A DNA stretch of 64,000 bases from Neoactinobaculum massilliense (GCF_900604955.1 NZ_UWPE01000001.1:682001-746000); one strand, 5' to 3'; numbered from the stretch's first letter, positions 47,192-56,791 are shown. The notes: generated from the sequence alone by a model not told the origin. Numbers and translations: made by a program.

Positions 47192-48208
47192 CTAGAGCGT
47201 GGCCTGCTCCGGCGGCGGTGTGAGGCCAAGATGCTGCCACGCGAGCATCGTTGCTTTCCGCCCGCGGGGCGTACGCACCAGGAATCCCTCCCGCACCAGG
47301 TAGGGCTCACACACCTCCTCGACCGTCTCAGCCTCCTCCCCCACGCTTACCGAGAGCGTGGCCAGGCCTACCGGGCCGCCCCCAAAACGGCGGCATACGG
47401 CGTCGAGCACGGCACGGTCCAACCTATTGAGGCCGCATTTATCCACTTCGAACAGATCGAGCGCACTGGATGCTGCTTCTTCGTCCAGCGTGCCGGAGCC
47501 GTGCACCTGCGCCCAATCTCGGACACGCCGCAGTAACCGGTTGGCCACGCGCGGGGTGCCGCGGGACCGAGAGGCGATCTCGCTGGCCGCTTCCTCCGTG
47601 ATATCCACTTCCAGTTTGAGCGCATTGCGCGTGACAATAGTGGCCAGTTCCTCCGTGGTGTAGTACTCAAGGTGAGCGGTAAAACCGAACCGGTCACGCA
47701 GCGGAGCGGGCAGTAGTCCGGAGCGCGTGGTAGCTCCCACCACCGTGAAATACGGCAGCGGCAGAGGGATGGACGTGGCGCCGGGCCCCTTGCCCACCAT
47801 GACGTCCACGCGGAAATCCTCCATTGCCAGGTAGAGCATCTCCTCCGCGGGGCGGGCTAACCGGTGAATCTCGTCGATGAACAGCACGTCACCCTCCTGA
47901 ACGGAGGAGAGCAGGGCCGCCAAATCACCGGCCGTCTGGATGGCGGGCCCCGAGGTAATCCGCAGTGCGCCACCCACCTCGTTGGCAATAATCATTGCCA
48001 ACGTCGTTTTCCCCAGGCCCGGCGGACCGGCCAGAAGCACGTGATCGGGTGTGCGCCCACGCCCCAGGGCCGCCTGCAACACCAGCGAGAGTTGCTTGCG
48101 GACCGTATCCTGCCCCACAAATTCTGAGAGCTGACGGGGCCGGAGCGCCGCTTCTTCAGCGCGTTCAGGTTCCGTTGCGTCCGGTGATACCAGATTCGCC
48201 TCACTCAC
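47192..48208 (-). CDS. ruvB: Holliday junction branch migration helicase RuvB
   Basis: RuvB drives branch migration with RuvA. The 338 aa AAA+ protein has Walker [12 protein letters not shown] (about 60-70), Walker [11 protein letters not shown] (about 108-118), sensor 1 [18 protein letters not shown], and a C-terminal winged-helix domain with [40 protein letters not shown]. It starts at GTG 48208 directly after the ruvA stop codon, with GGAGG 9 nt before. Confidence 0.96.
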   Translation of the reverse strand: MSEANLVSPDATEPERAEEAALRPRQLSEFVGQDTVRKQLSLVLQAALGRGRTPDHVLLAGPPGLGKTTLAMIIANEVGGALRITSGPAIQTAGDLAALLSSVQEGDVLFIDEIHRLARPAEEMLYLAMEDFRVDVMVGKGPGATSIPLPLPYFTVVGATTRSGLLPAPLRDRFGFTAHLEYYTTEELATIVTRNALKLEVDITEEAASEIASRSRGTPRVANRLLRRVRDWAQVHGSGTLDEEAASSALDLFEVDKCGLNRLDRAVLDAVCRRFGGGPVGLATLSVSVGEEAETVEEVCEPYLVREGFLVRTPRGRKATMLAWQHLGLTPPPEQATL

Positions 48209-48802
48209 TTACTTCCGCCTCCCCAGCACCCGGAGGGATTCGCGTAGCAGCTGGGCCACGGTGCCATCGGGGTGCGCCTCAGCCGCCTCCGTAACCGCCG
48301 CGTGTGCTTCCGTTTCTCCCCAGCCCAACCCGGTAAGTGCGACGACGACGTCCGCGATCGCCGCCCCGGACGTCTCCGACGCCACCCCCTCCTCCGGCGC
48401 GGCCGGACCCAGCTTGGTAGCAAGTTCAAGGATCATGCGCTGGGCACTCTTCTTCCCCACCCCCGGCACACGCTGCAGCCGGGCCGTATCCTTGGCCTCC
48501 ACCGCACGGCGCAAATCATTCGGGGACAGCGTGGAGAGTACGGCCAGGGCAAGTTTGGCGCCGATACCGGAGACGGATTGCAAAGCTAAATATGTAGCAC
48601 GTTCATCGGGGCTGGCAAAGCCGAAAAGCGCCAGGGAGTCCTGCCTCACCACCAGGGTGGTGTAGAGCATTCCCTCCTCTCCTTCACGAAGGGAGGACAG
48701 CGCACTGGCCGTGGCGTTGATGGAGAGGCCCAGCCCATCCACGCTGATTTCAGCCTCCGTTGCGCCCACGTGGAGCACCTTCCCGCGTACGCTTGAAATC
48801 AC
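48209..48802 (-). CDS. ruvA: Holliday junction ATP-dependent DNA helicase subunit RuvA
   Basis: RuvA binds the junction as a tetramer. The 197 aa protein begins ISSVRGKVLHVG at GTG 48802, supported by AAGGAG 6 nt upstream. The two helix-hairpin-helix motifs are in LQSVSGIGAKLALAVL and LQRVPGVGKKSAQRMILEL. The acid-pin loop region lies between. Its C-terminal domain III (about 145-197) contains the usual UBA-like fold. A LexA-type box lies 11 bp upstream of the start. Confidence 0.95.
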   Translation of the reverse strand: MISSVRGKVLHVGATEAEISVDGLGLSINATASALSSLREGEEGMLYTTLVVRQDSLALFGFASPDERATYLALQSVSGIGAKLALAVLSTLSPNDLRRAVEAKDTARLQRVPGVGKKSAQRMILELATKLGPAAPEEGVASETSGAAIADVVVALTGLGWGETEAHAAVTEAAEAHPDGTVAQLLRESLRVLGRRK

Positions 48803-48812
48803 AGCAACTCCT

Positions 48813-48828
48813 TCGAACGTTTGTTCCA
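48813..48828 (-). promoter_or_regulatory. LexA-type SOS box upstream of ruvA
   Basis: TCGAACGTTTGTTCCA (plus strand) contains GAAC-N4-GTTC at 48815-48826, matching the actinobacterial LexA consensus TCGAAC-N4-GTTCGA in 14 of its fixed and flanking positions less two at one end. It lies between a TAGAGT -10 candidate (48830-48835) and the start codon, an excellent site for repression. Confidence 0.75.
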
Positions 48829-48977
48829 AACTCTACCGGATCTTGCCGCCCCGCGCGCTCTCGAACGGCGTCGGAACTTTTAAGTACGCCCGGCGATCGG
48901 CGTCGTAAAAACGCGGGCCTGGGGCCGCACACCAACACCGAATAATGCGTGTACCTCTCGCGCGGGAAACCGGCCGC

Positions 48978-49607
48978 CTACTCCACACCCGGCGTAACCG
49001 CGCCGTGACGGGATGCTAAATGCTCCGCATCGGCCCACATCTTCTGCGCGGGCGTCAGCCCCGGGCCCTCATTACGAGGCAGATACCCGGCACCGCCGTG
49101 CTGACCATTATCCAGGCCGCCCGCCAGCGCCTCTGCCCCGCCGCGCCAGGCGTGCGTAATCGCAATCGCCAGCGCGTCCGCCGCATCCTTAGGCCGGGGC
49201 AACTGCTCCATGCGGAGAATACGTTTCACCATTGTCTGGACCTGCAGCTTGTGTGCACGCCCGTTTCCACTCACGGCCGCTTTAACCTCGGAGGGCGAGT
49301 GCATCCCCAGCGGAAGCCCCGCCCGCGCCGCCGCCAACATTGCAATTCCCGCCACCTGTGCCGTGGACGTTACGGAGCGCACATTCGACTGCGCGAACAC
49401 GCGCTCGATCGCCACCACATCGGGATGAAACTCCTCGATCACCGCGTCGATGGCATTGGCGATCAGCAGGAGGCGCTGGTGGGGCGCCATATCCACCGGG
49501 CTGCGCCCCACCCGCATATCAACGAGCCTCACTCGGCGCCGCGAATCGGCATCAATTGTGCCAAGACCGCACCGGGTGAGGCCCGGATCGATACCTAGAA
49601 TGCGCAC
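48978..49607 (-). CDS. ruvC: Crossover junction endodeoxyribonuclease RuvC
   Basis: RuvC resolves Holliday junctions. The 209 aa protein begins RILGIDPGLTRCGLG with the first catalytic aspartate at residue 7. VVAIERVFAQSNVRSVTSTAQVAGIA follows with the catalytic glutamate, and PRPKDAADALAIAITHAW carries the final acidic pair. The C-terminal 40 residues are a lineage-specific extension. Its GTG start follows 6 bp after the yebC stop. The SOS box lies downstream of ruvC, between it and ruvA, so it probably controls ruvAB and not ruvC. Confidence 0.95.
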   Translation of the reverse strand: MRILGIDPGLTRCGLGTIDADSRRRVRLVDMRVGRSPVDMAPHQRLLLIANAIDAVIEEFHPDVVAIERVFAQSNVRSVTSTAQVAGIAMLAAARAGLPLGMHSPSEVKAAVSGNGRAHKLQVQTMVKRILRMEQLPRPKDAADALAIAITHAWRGGAEALAGGLDNGQHGGAGYLPRNEGPGLTPAQKMWADAEHLASRHGAVTPGVE

Positions 49608-49613
49608 CGCGCC

Positions 49614-50381
49614 CTAGTCCTCGTCTTCCTCCGCAAGCTGCGCGGCCACGTCCGCAGGAACATCCTCGTTCGTGTAAACATCCTGGACGTCATCAAGATC
49701 ATCGAGAGCGTCGAGCAGACGCTGAACCTTGTGAGCGCCGTCCAGATCCACCGGCACCTTCATCGAGGGCACCCAGCGGCTTTCAGCCGCCGCATAGTCA
49801 ATACCCGCATCCTGCAGGGCAGTACGCACCGCCACCACGTCCTTCGGATCGCAGTAGATGAGGAAGGTGTCCCCACCATCCTCGACCTCGTCCGCACCCG
49901 CATCAAGCACGGCCATGAGCACGTCATCCTCCGTGGTGCCACCGGCCTTCTCCGCCTCTACCACACCACGACGGTTGAACAGGTAGGAAACGGAGCCCGG
50001 GTCAGCGAGGTTACCGCCGTTGCGGGAGAGCGTGGTGCGCACGTCCGACGCCGCACGGTTGCGGTTATCCGTCAGGCATTCGATGAGAATGGCGACGCCG
50101 CCCGGCGCGTAGCCCTCGTAGCTGATGGATTCGTACTGGACTGAACCGTCCGTGGCGCCGCTGCCACGCTTGACAGCGCGATCAATGTTATCGGCTGGCA
50201 CCGAGGCCTTTTTGGCCTTCTGGATCGCATCGTAGAGGGTCGGGTTTCCCGCGGGGTCCCCACCACCGGTGCGCGCAGCAACCTCGATGTTCTTCACCAT
50301 GCGCGCGAACATCTTGCCGCGCTTGGCGTCAATGGCGGCCTTCTTGTGCTTGGTGGTGGCCCACTTAGAGTGTCCCGACAC
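49614..50381 (-). CDS. yebC: YebC/PmpR family transcriptional or translation-related regulator
   Basis: The 255 aa protein matches the YebC/PmpR family from its start [22 protein letters not shown] to the acidic end [14 protein letters not shown]. The [36 protein letters not shown] segment and [22 protein letters not shown] are diagnostic. Members are described as DNA-binding regulators and more recently as factors relieving ribosome stalling. GTG 50381 has GGAGGAG upstream. In actinobacteria it commonly stands next to ruvC. Confidence 0.95.
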   Translation of the reverse strand: MSGHSKWATTKHKKAAIDAKRGKMFARMVKNIEVAARTGGGDPAGNPTLYDAIQKAKKASVPADNIDRAVKRGSGATDGSVQYESISYEGYAPGGVAILIECLTDNRNRAASDVRTTLSRNGGNLADPGSVSYLFNRRGVVEAEKAGGTTEDDVLMAVLDAGADEVEDGGDTFLIYCDPKDVVAVRTALQDAGIDYAAAESRWVPSMKVPVDLDGAHKVQRLLDALDDLDDVQDVYTNEDVPADVAAQLAEEDED

Positions 50382-50416
50382 GTGCGTCTCCTCCGCTTGG
50401 ACAGTATTTCCAGCTC

Positions 50417-50422
50417 ATTGTA
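50417..50422 (-). promoter_or_regulatory. -10 element upstream of yebC
   Basis: TACAAT lies 36 nt upstream of the yebC start and matches TATAAT in five of six bases. It would drive yebC-ruvC. No clear -35. Confidence 0.45.
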
Positions 50423-50473
50423 ATCATCTCGCAGGCGCTATGCGTGATGCACACTTGGGAACAGGCCACAGGC

Positions 50474-51049
50474 TCAGCTCTCCCAGATCTCCGTGACCCG
50501 CCCGTCCCAGCCGCGCCACCACGCCGCAGCCATCCGATCGAGTCCACGCGGATACGTCACCGCATCCGTTCCCAGGTTGTCCGGTGCGTACCAGGCGGCA
50601 CCCTCGAGAAGTTCCCGTTCCCACAGCGTGAGAGTTGCATCGCGCTGAGCCGCCGCTTGCTCCGCCTCCGCCACGGTGAGCCGAACCGTAAAGAACTCCT
50701 CATCCTGGCGGCGGGTTTCATGGACAAAATGGAATGTGGCGTGCCGATGCAGCACCGGTCCTTCAAGGCGGTCCGCTTCCACCCGAACGCCCGTTTCCTC
50801 GCGGAATTCACGCACAGCACCATCGCGGGCGCTCTCCCCCGCCGCAAGCCCGCCGCCGGGTGTGAAATACCAGCGATGCGCCGTGTCCCCTTCGTCGTGG
50901 CCGAGCAGCAGTAGGATGCGGCCGGCCGGATCAAAGGCCACCACGCGCGCAGCCTTTCGATGGGGCACTCCGTCCGCATCCGGTACCCATTCGGCCTCCA
51001 GGGCAGCCTCCTCCGCCTGCTCTGCGGCGCTACGATTACTCGTCATCAA
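50474..51049 (-). CDS. NUDIX hydrolase
   Basis: The 191 aa protein has a full Nudix box (G-x5-E-x7-REFREETGV) at about residues 68-90, in a context of WYFTPGGGLAAGE. It is otherwise not assigned to a substrate. It overlaps the upstream membrane-protein gene by 14 bp and ends the pimA operon. Its homologue in M. tuberculosis near pimA (Rv2609c) is also a Nudix protein. Confidence 0.85.
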   Translation of the reverse strand: MMTSNRSAAEQAEEAALEAEWVPDADGVPHRKAARVVAFDPAGRILLLLGHDEGDTAHRWYFTPGGGLAAGESARDGAVREFREETGVRVEADRLEGPVLHRHATFHFVHETRRQDEEFFTVRLTVAEAEQAAAQRDATLTLWERELLEGAAWYAPDNLGTDAVTYPRGLDRMAAAWWRGWDGRVTEIWES

Positions 51050-51620
51050 TATCCACCGTCCTTGGCACGGGCGCAGTGCCCGCCAGATGAAGCAGCCGTG
51101 GCAGGAGCGATGCGCGTAGCTGGCGCGCCTGGGCTACATGCGAATTATGGAATGACCGCGTGAGCCGTACATCCAACCGTGCCCGGGAGAGGCGATCAAG
51201 GCTATGCTGCGCCGCCGGGGAAATGTCACTCCGATCAATGCCATCCACGGTGAGTCGCAGTGCACGGGACAGGTTGGACTCCGCCTCACGCCGTAGCCGA
51301 GGCGAGGGAAGATCCAATACCGTCGGTGCACGTCGATCCGTAATGGCACCCAGGGCATCATCCACCGGCGCCACCATACTCAGGCTCATGGCATGGTCCG
51401 CCGCATCCACTAAAACTACCGCTCCGGCCATATCCAGAATGCTGCTCACACCCACTTCGTGAGCCACCTGCGCGCGGTTTGCCAGTGCCTGTTCAAGGGC
51501 CTGACGCGACTTCAGAATGGTGACATGCAGCCGGTCGATGCGCCGCGCATCAATGACCGCCCACACAGCCACCACAACGATCGCCAGCACTACCAGCATC
51601 CACAACACGGCGAACCTCAT
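51036..51620 (-). CDS. Conserved membrane-anchored protein of unknown function near pimA
   Basis: The 194 aa protein has one N-terminal transmembrane helix (about 5-25, LWMLVVLAIVVVAVWAV) and a mostly helical remainder with SRQALEQALANRAQVA and SFHNSHVAQARQLRASLLPRLLHLAG. The helix plus the HN-x-V-x-x-x-R pattern recalls LemA-like proteins, but no firm assignment is possible. It overlaps pimA by 4 bp and the Nudix gene by 14 bp, so it is part of the phosphatidylinositol mannoside operon. Confidence 0.65.
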   Translation of the reverse strand: MRFAVLWMLVVLAIVVVAVWAVIDARRIDRLHVTILKSRQALEQALANRAQVAHEVGVSSILDMAGAVVLVDAADHAMSLSMVAPVDDALGAITDRRAPTVLDLPSPRLRREAESNLSRALRLTVDGIDRSDISPAAQHSLDRLSRARLDVRLTRSFHNSHVAQARQLRASLLPRLLHLAGTAPVPRTVDIDDE

Positions 51621-52732
51621 TCTTCCACCTCCAGATGGGCGGTACGCACGGCCGTCTCATACACGGCCAGCACCTGGGAGGCCACCGCGGACCAGTCATA
51701 ACGCTCAGATTCAGTCCTGGCCTTGGCGGCCGTGGCCGCTCGGCGCGGCGCATCCCGCAGCGCCGCAATCAGCACGCGCGCCAAATCCTCCGCGTCCCCG
51801 TTTGCGTAGAGGTCACCAAATTCGCCCTCACCGAGGACCGCGCGGAACGCGGGAATATCGGATGCCACCACAAATCCACCGGCGGCCATGGCTTCAATCA
51901 GAATGATGCCGAAAGATTCCCCGCCGGTGTTGGGAGCCACGTATGCGGTAGCACTGGCGAGTAGCGCGGCTTTATCGGCGTCGCTCACCGGCCCAAGAAA
52001 TGTGACAGCGGGCGCCACGGCGCCAAACAGTTTTCGCGCGGCCTCCTGATTGCCCTTCCCGGCCACGATGAAGTGGACATCGGGGAACGCGGCCTGGATC
52101 TGCCCCGCCGCCGCAGCCAGTATGGGCAGTCCTTTTCGCGATTCGTCCATGCGGCCCAGGAATGCGACGGTGGGTGCAGCTTCTCCGCCCGTAAAGCGCG
52201 GGTCCTTCTCCACGTGAAATTGACGCGTGTACACGCCGTTCGGGATGATGTAGGCATCGCCGCCCAGATACTGCACCAGCGTGCGGCGTGCCTCCTGGGA
52301 CACTGCGATGCGCGCCTGGATTTTTTCGAGGAAGGGACGGAGTACCGGCCCAAATATATCGAGTGTGCGGGACCGCTCCATCGAGGTGTGATGGGTGGAG
52401 ACCACGGGCACATCGGATGCCATAAGGGCAAGCATTGAAACGGAAGGAACCAGCGGCTCATGCACGTGCACCACATCGAAATGTCCCGCCCGTAGCCAGT
52501 TTTTCACCGCGTGGTTAACCCGCGGCCCGAACGCCAACCGAGCCACCGAGCCGTTGTAGGGCACCGGGACTGCCGCTCCCACCGGGGTGATGGTCTCGTC
52601 AGTCCCCTCGCTAGGAGCGATCACGGATACATAGTGTCCACGACGGCGAAGTTCGGCGGCCAAGTCTCGGATGTGGAACTGCACCCCTCCCGGCACATCC
52701 CAGGAGTATGGGCAGGCAATCCCGATTCTCAT
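51617..52732 (-). CDS. pimA: Phosphatidylinositol alpha-mannosyltransferase PimA
   Basis: PimA transfers mannose from GDP-mannose to phosphatidylinositol, the first step of PIM synthesis at the inner membrane face. The 371 aa GT-B protein starts RIGIACPYSWDVPGGVQFHIRDLAAELRRRGH. It has VVHVHEPLVPSVSMLAL and STHHTSMERSR (the catalytic-region histidine), and the C-terminal GGESFGIILIEAMAAGG motif with E-x7-E (about 265-278). It is co-transcribed with the acyltransferase and pgsA, the same order as M. tuberculosis Rv2610c-Rv2612c. The start overlaps the acyltransferase by 4 bp. Confidence 0.92.
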   Translation of the reverse strand: MRIGIACPYSWDVPGGVQFHIRDLAAELRRRGHYVSVIAPSEGTDETITPVGAAVPVPYNGSVARLAFGPRVNHAVKNWLRAGHFDVVHVHEPLVPSVSMLALMASDVPVVSTHHTSMERSRTLDIFGPVLRPFLEKIQARIAVSQEARRTLVQYLGGDAYIIPNGVYTRQFHVEKDPRFTGGEAAPTVAFLGRMDESRKGLPILAAAAGQIQAAFPDVHFIVAGKGNQEAARKLFGAVAPAVTFLGPVSDADKAALLASATAYVAPNTGGESFGIILIEAMAAGGFVVASDIPAFRAVLGEGEFGDLYANGDAEDLARVLIAALRDAPRRAATAAKARTESERYDWSAVASQVLAVYETAVRTAHLEVEE

Positions 52733-53721
52733 GCGTTCTCCCTCGCCTCTTCGGCCTCCCGTTCCCGCGCCGCGCGCTCACGACTGCGAGCCAGCCGGTC
52801 CTGGTCCAGGTCATTCACAAAAAGCGGCTGGAGCATATGCCAGTCCTCGAGATGTGCACGCAGCCCCGATTCGATCCGGCTCACCCACGCCTGGGTCATC
52901 CGCTCAAGATCACGCTGCTTTTCCGCTACCGAGGCATCCGGACTGACGCTTGAATAAACGGGATCGTATGCCTCCACCACCACGCGCCACCGGGTTCCTG
53001 CCCCGCGCTTGCGGGGCGCCCTCTGGTAATAGGAGAGAACGGGAAGAAGAGGAAGCCCAAGGCTCTGTGCCAGAATGGCCGGCCCGGGGGCTACGCGCGC
53101 GATTCCCTCTCCCAGGTGCACCTCAATGCCGGTGTGCGTGAGGTCCCGATCTGCTAGTAGCGGGACCAGCACACCGCCCTTTGCCAGCTCGCCCTCCAGT
53201 TTATGGATGGCGCCACCACCCTTAATAACTGGGAAAATGGTGAGGCCCAGCTCCTCGCGAAAGTCCACGAAGGAGTGGTACAGCTCCTCTGGTTCCAGTT
53301 TCTCCACCAGCGTGGCCGTGGCCCCAAGATTGAGGGTGGCCCAGGCGCCAGCGAGATCCCAATTTCCAGCATGGAGTAGAGCGCCCACGAATGAGCGGCC
53401 CTGAGGCATCCCGGTTTTCATTTGCTCAAGATTCACGGCCACGAAGTGGGCATTAATATCCGCCTCATTCATTGACCGCAGCCGGAATACCTCGTAGTAG
53501 TAACGCATGTAGCTTCGCATGGCGGCCCGCGAGAGCCGGCGTGCCTCAGCTCCTCGCAAACCGGGCCTCAGCCGCGCCTGATTCTTGCGAAGTTGGCGGG
53601 TGCCGGTGGTAGGGAGCTCCCCCACCACCGTACCGACGACGTTGAAGATCCCCCTGCCCAGCGGCTCGGGTAACCGATTGACCACCGCGTCCGCCGCGCG
53701 GAACACCTTCATAACGTCCAT
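52729..53721 (-). CDS. patA: Phosphatidylinositol mannoside acyltransferase
   Basis: This LPLAT-family enzyme acylates the mannose of PIMs. The 330 aa protein has the H-x4-D acyltransferase motif in LLHAGNWDLAG (about residue 120) and a following PVIKGGGAIHKLEGELAKGGVLVPLLADRDLTHTGIEV region typical of lauroyl-type acyltransferases. It lies between pgsA and pimA, as Rv2611c does. The C-terminus is a charged helix with ARSRERAAREREAEEARE. Its ATG immediately follows the pgsA stop. Confidence 0.9.
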   Translation of the reverse strand: MDVMKVFRAADAVVNRLPEPLGRGIFNVVGTVVGELPTTGTRQLRKNQARLRPGLRGAEARRLSRAAMRSYMRYYYEVFRLRSMNEADINAHFVAVNLEQMKTGMPQGRSFVGALLHAGNWDLAGAWATLNLGATATLVEKLEPEELYHSFVDFREELGLTIFPVIKGGGAIHKLEGELAKGGVLVPLLADRDLTHTGIEVHLGEGIARVAPGPAILAQSLGLPLLPVLSYYQRAPRKRGAGTRWRVVVEAYDPVYSSVSPDASVAEKQRDLERMTQAWVSRIESGLRAHLEDWHMLQPLFVNDLDQDRLARSRERAAREREAEEARENA

Positions 53722-54465
53722 TCATTCCTCCCCAACGCCGCGAGAATCTGCCGGGTGCGTCAAATTCGTGGCCGGCCCGTGGCCATTTCGCTGATCGTCC
53801 AAATCCGCACCATCCTGCGTATCCGCGCCCGCCGCGCGCCCGCCGCTAGCCACGGCCTGCTGCTTCACCGTGATCATCCGCTGCAGCACGGTGATGAACC
53901 CGGCCACAAACAGGTACCAGGCCGCCACCAGCAGCAGCCAGGTAAGCCATTCGCCCCACCCGGTGCCGGCCAACCAGGCGGCGGCCAGCAGAATGACCAG
54001 CCGGTCCGCACGCTCGGAGAGCCCAACATTCGCCGAATACCCACTGGCCTCGGCACGCGCTTTGGCGTAGGAGGTGGTGATTGCCACCACCAGTCCGCCC
54101 AGGAGGCCCACCATGATCCAGTTGGTCGCTCCAATTTGGTAGCGATATACCCACACCATGATGCCGGCGAAAATAGCGCCGTCAGCCAGGCGGTCACACG
54201 TGGCGTCCAGGAACGCGCCCCAGGCGGAGGAGGTGTGCGTGAGCCGCGCCAACTGCCCGTCAAGGCTGTCCATGATCACCACCGCGCCGATCAGCCAGGA
54301 CGCCCAGACCGGGTGTCCCAGCGGATATAGCGTCAGTGCAAGCAGTACGGTGACTGCCGTGCCCGTGATGGTGATGGCGTCCGCCGTAATCCCCGCCTTG
54401 ACAGCAAGGCGGGCAATTGGCCCGAACACGCGATAGGCGAATGGGCGCCCCGAGCGCGAGAGCAT
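53722..54465 (-). CDS. pgsA: Phosphatidylinositol phosphate synthase (CDP-alcohol phosphatidyltransferase)
   Basis: The enzyme makes phosphatidylinositol phosphate from CDP-diacylglycerol and inositol-1-phosphate in actinobacteria. The full CDP-alcohol motif DG-x2-AR-x8-G-x3-D-x3-D is at residues 69-91 (DG 69-70, D87, D91). About five to six transmembrane segments surround it. The C-terminal 40 residues are a polar tail. It supplies phosphatidylinositol to PimA. It abuts thrS with no gap; the HIT gene that stands between them in mycobacteria is absent. Confidence 0.92.
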   Translation of the reverse strand: MLSRSGRPFAYRVFGPIARLAVKAGITADAITITGTAVTVLLALTLYPLGHPVWASWLIGAVVIMDSLDGQLARLTHTSSAWGAFLDATCDRLADGAIFAGIMVWVYRYQIGATNWIMVGLLGGLVVAITTSYAKARAEASGYSANVGLSERADRLVILLAAAWLAGTGWGEWLTWLLLVAAWYLFVAGFITVLQRMITVKQQAVASGGRAAGADTQDGADLDDQRNGHGPATNLTHPADSRGVGEE

Positions 54466-56487
54466 CTAGGCCTCCTCGATCTTTTCTCCAGCCGGATCGT
54501 TGACGCGGCGGGCCACCACGTCCTCGATGTGCGCGATGGCACGATCCACCGGGATACCGTTCTGCTGGGCGCCATCCCGATAACGGAAGGACACCGCCCC
54601 GGCCTCCGCATCCTCACCGCCGGCAATCAGCACGAAGGGCACCTTTTCCTTGGCGGCCGTGCGAATCTTCTTGCCGAAGCGGTCCGAGGAGTGGTCCACC
54701 TCCACGCGGATGTGATGCGCCCGGAGCTGTGCGGCTACCTCGTCAACGTAACCATCGAAGGCCTCAGCTACCGGAATGAGCCGCACCTGCACCGGCGCCA
54801 GCCAGGCGGGGAATGCGCCGGCGTAGTGCTCGGTCAGCACACCAACGAAACGCTCGATGGAACCAAACAGGGCACGGTGAATCATTACGGGGCGCTGTCG
54901 GGAACCATCCTTCGCCGTGTACTCCAGGTCAAAACGTTCGGGGAGATTGAAGTCCAGCTGGATTGTGGACATCTGCCACGTACGCCCGATGGCATCACGC
55001 GCCTGCACGGAGATCTTCGGGCCGTAGAACGCCGCGCCTTCCGGATCCGGCACCAGTTCCAGGCCCGACGCCGTTGCCACGTCACGGAGCGTATTGGTCG
55101 CTTCCTCCCACAGCGCGTCATCGCCGATGAACTTCTTCGGGTCCTTCGTGGAGAGCTCCAGGTAGAAATCGTTGAGACCGAAATCCTTGAGGAGATCGAG
55201 CACGAACTTAAGGACGGAGGCAATCTCCTCCCCCATCTGCTCGCGAGTGGTGTAGATGTGCGAATCATCCTGCGTGAAACCACGGGCGCGCGTAAGCCCA
55301 TGCACCACGCCGGACTTTTCGTAGCGGTATACGGTGCCGAACTCGAAGAGCCGCAGCGGCAGATCGCGGTAGGAGCGCCCGCGCGACTTGTAGATGAGAG
55401 AGTGCATGGGGCAATTCATCGGCTTGAGGTAGTAGTCCTGCCCCTGCTTCGTGATATTGCCCTCCGCGTCCCGTTCCTCGTCAAGGTGCATGGGCGGGAA
55501 CATGCCGTCCTTGTACCACGAGAGGTGACCGGAGGTTTCAAAGAGTGCGCCCTTGGTGATGTGCGGCGTGTTAACGAAGCTGTAGCCGGCCTCCAGGTGG
55601 CGCTGACGGGAGTAGTCCTCCATGAGCATGCGCAGCATGCCACCCTTGGGATGGAATAGCGCCAGGCCGGACCCCAGTTCTTCCGGGAAGGAGAACAGGT
55701 CCAATTCCTGTCCGAGCCGCCGGTGATCGCGCTTCTCCGCCTCGGCCATGCGTGTCTGGTAGGCCGTGAGATCCTCCTTGGATGCCCATGCCGTGCCATA
55801 AATACGCTGCAGCTGATCGTTTGCCTGGTCACCCTTCCAGTAGGCGGCCGATGACTTGGTGAGGGCGAAGCCGTTGCCAATATAGGAGGTGGATGGCACG
55901 TGCGGACCGCGGCATAGATCAGACCAGACGGTGGTGCCGTGGCGATCCACGTTGTCGTACATGGTGAGGCCACCCTCGCCCACCTCGACGCTTGCGGCCT
56001 CTGACCCCGCGCCCTTTGTTTCAATCAGTTCAAGCTTGTAGGGCTGCGCGGCTTCTTCCTGGCGCGCTTGCTCCTTAGAGACCTCACGGCGTACGAAACG
56101 CTGGCTTGACTTCACAATCTTCTTCATGCGCTTTTCGAGATCACGAAGCAGTTCGGGCGTTACGGGATCGATATTGCCGAAATCGTAGTAGAAGCCATCC
56201 TCAATGAACGGACCCACTCCCAGGTGCGCATCCGGGTAGATCTGCTGGAGCGCCTGCGCGAGCACGTGTGTGGTGGAGTGACGCAGAATGTTAAGCCCGT
56301 CCGGGCTGTCCTTTGTAACCGTCTCTACCTCGGCACCGTCCAGCGTGGACAGGTCCGTAGCAAGATCCCGCAGCTCGCCGTTCACACGAAGAGCGACGAT
56401 GGTGCGATCCTTGCCAAAGAGATCGATACCGGTGGTCTGATCCTCGATGGTTTGCGGTTTCCCGTCGATCGAGAGATGTGCAGCCAT
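54466..56487 (-). CDS. thrS: Threonine--tRNA ligase
   Basis: ThrRS charges tRNA-Thr. The 673 aa protein has an N-terminal TGS domain (about 1-60), an editing domain with [12 protein letters not shown] and CRGPHVPST, and the class II core with [37 protein letters not shown] (motif 2 region). A C-terminal anticodon-binding domain (about 555-655) ends it. ATG 56487 is preceded by AAGGAG. A frame start at 56595 would add 36 non-family residues. The stop abuts pgsA. Confidence 0.95.
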   Translation of the reverse strand: MAAHLSIDGKPQTIEDQTTGIDLFGKDRTIVALRVNGELRDLATDLSTLDGAEVETVTKDSPDGLNILRHSTTHVLAQALQQIYPDAHLGVGPFIEDGFYYDFGNIDPVTPELLRDLEKRMKKIVKSSQRFVRREVSKEQARQEEAAQPYKLELIETKGAGSEAASVEVGEGGLTMYDNVDRHGTTVWSDLCRGPHVPSTSYIGNGFALTKSSAAYWKGDQANDQLQRIYGTAWASKEDLTAYQTRMAEAEKRDHRRLGQELDLFSFPEELGSGLALFHPKGGMLRMLMEDYSRQRHLEAGYSFVNTPHITKGALFETSGHLSWYKDGMFPPMHLDEERDAEGNITKQGQDYYLKPMNCPMHSLIYKSRGRSYRDLPLRLFEFGTVYRYEKSGVVHGLTRARGFTQDDSHIYTTREQMGEEIASVLKFVLDLLKDFGLNDFYLELSTKDPKKFIGDDALWEEATNTLRDVATASGLELVPDPEGAAFYGPKISVQARDAIGRTWQMSTIQLDFNLPERFDLEYTAKDGSRQRPVMIHRALFGSIERFVGVLTEHYAGAFPAWLAPVQVRLIPVAEAFDGYVDEVAAQLRAHHIRVEVDHSSDRFGKKIRTAAKEKVPFVLIAGGEDAEAGAVSFRYRDGAQQNGIPVDRAIAHIEDVVARRVNDPAGEKIEEA

Positions 56488-56536
56488 GTGTCTCCTTAAA
56501 TTGTTGATTGGCGCCGTTACTAGGGGCGTCCCGGTT

Positions 56537-56542
56537 AGTCTA
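56537..56542 (-). promoter_or_regulatory. -10 element upstream of thrS
   Basis: TAGACT in the context GTAGACTAACCGG lies 50 nt upstream of the thrS ATG. The 50 nt leader is too short for a T-box. Confidence 0.45.
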
Positions 56543-56679
56543 CTCATGCCCACCGGCAGGAACCTGCCTCCGGGCCTGTCGGTGGGATTCGTCATGGCAT
56601 TCCGACGACGCCGCCAGCCCGGTGGCCATGTACTCGACCAGTGCAGTGGTCAGCGCCACGTCACATTGGCTCATCACGC

Positions 56680-56712
56680 AGGTAGGCCCGCGGGAAACCC
56701 GCGGGCCTACCT
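56680..56712. terminator. Long perfect hairpin upstream of thrS (possible T-less terminator)
   Basis: A perfect 15 bp GC-rich stem with a 3 nt loop stands between the unknown two-TM gene (ends 56792) and the thrS promoter. Neither strand has a T-run after it, so it would be an I-shaped terminator of the sort suggested for actinobacteria, or a mRNA 3' stabiliser. The remainder of the 304 bp gap holds no gene. Confidence 0.5.
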
Positions 56713-56791
56713 CTTCCGCAACTACGCAGGCTCTCTACGAGCCGTGCGTTCGACGTCGTCGGGAATGCGCCAGAAACATATCCGGCACCAT

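Noticed and set aside
54529-55659. Long antisense open frame of 376 codons within thrS
   Set aside because: Shadow of thrS, no recognisable protein motif.
56488-56791. T-box riboswitch upstream of thrS
   Set aside because: The leader after the -10 is about 50 nt, with no T-box sequence; the long hairpin lies upstream of the promoter.
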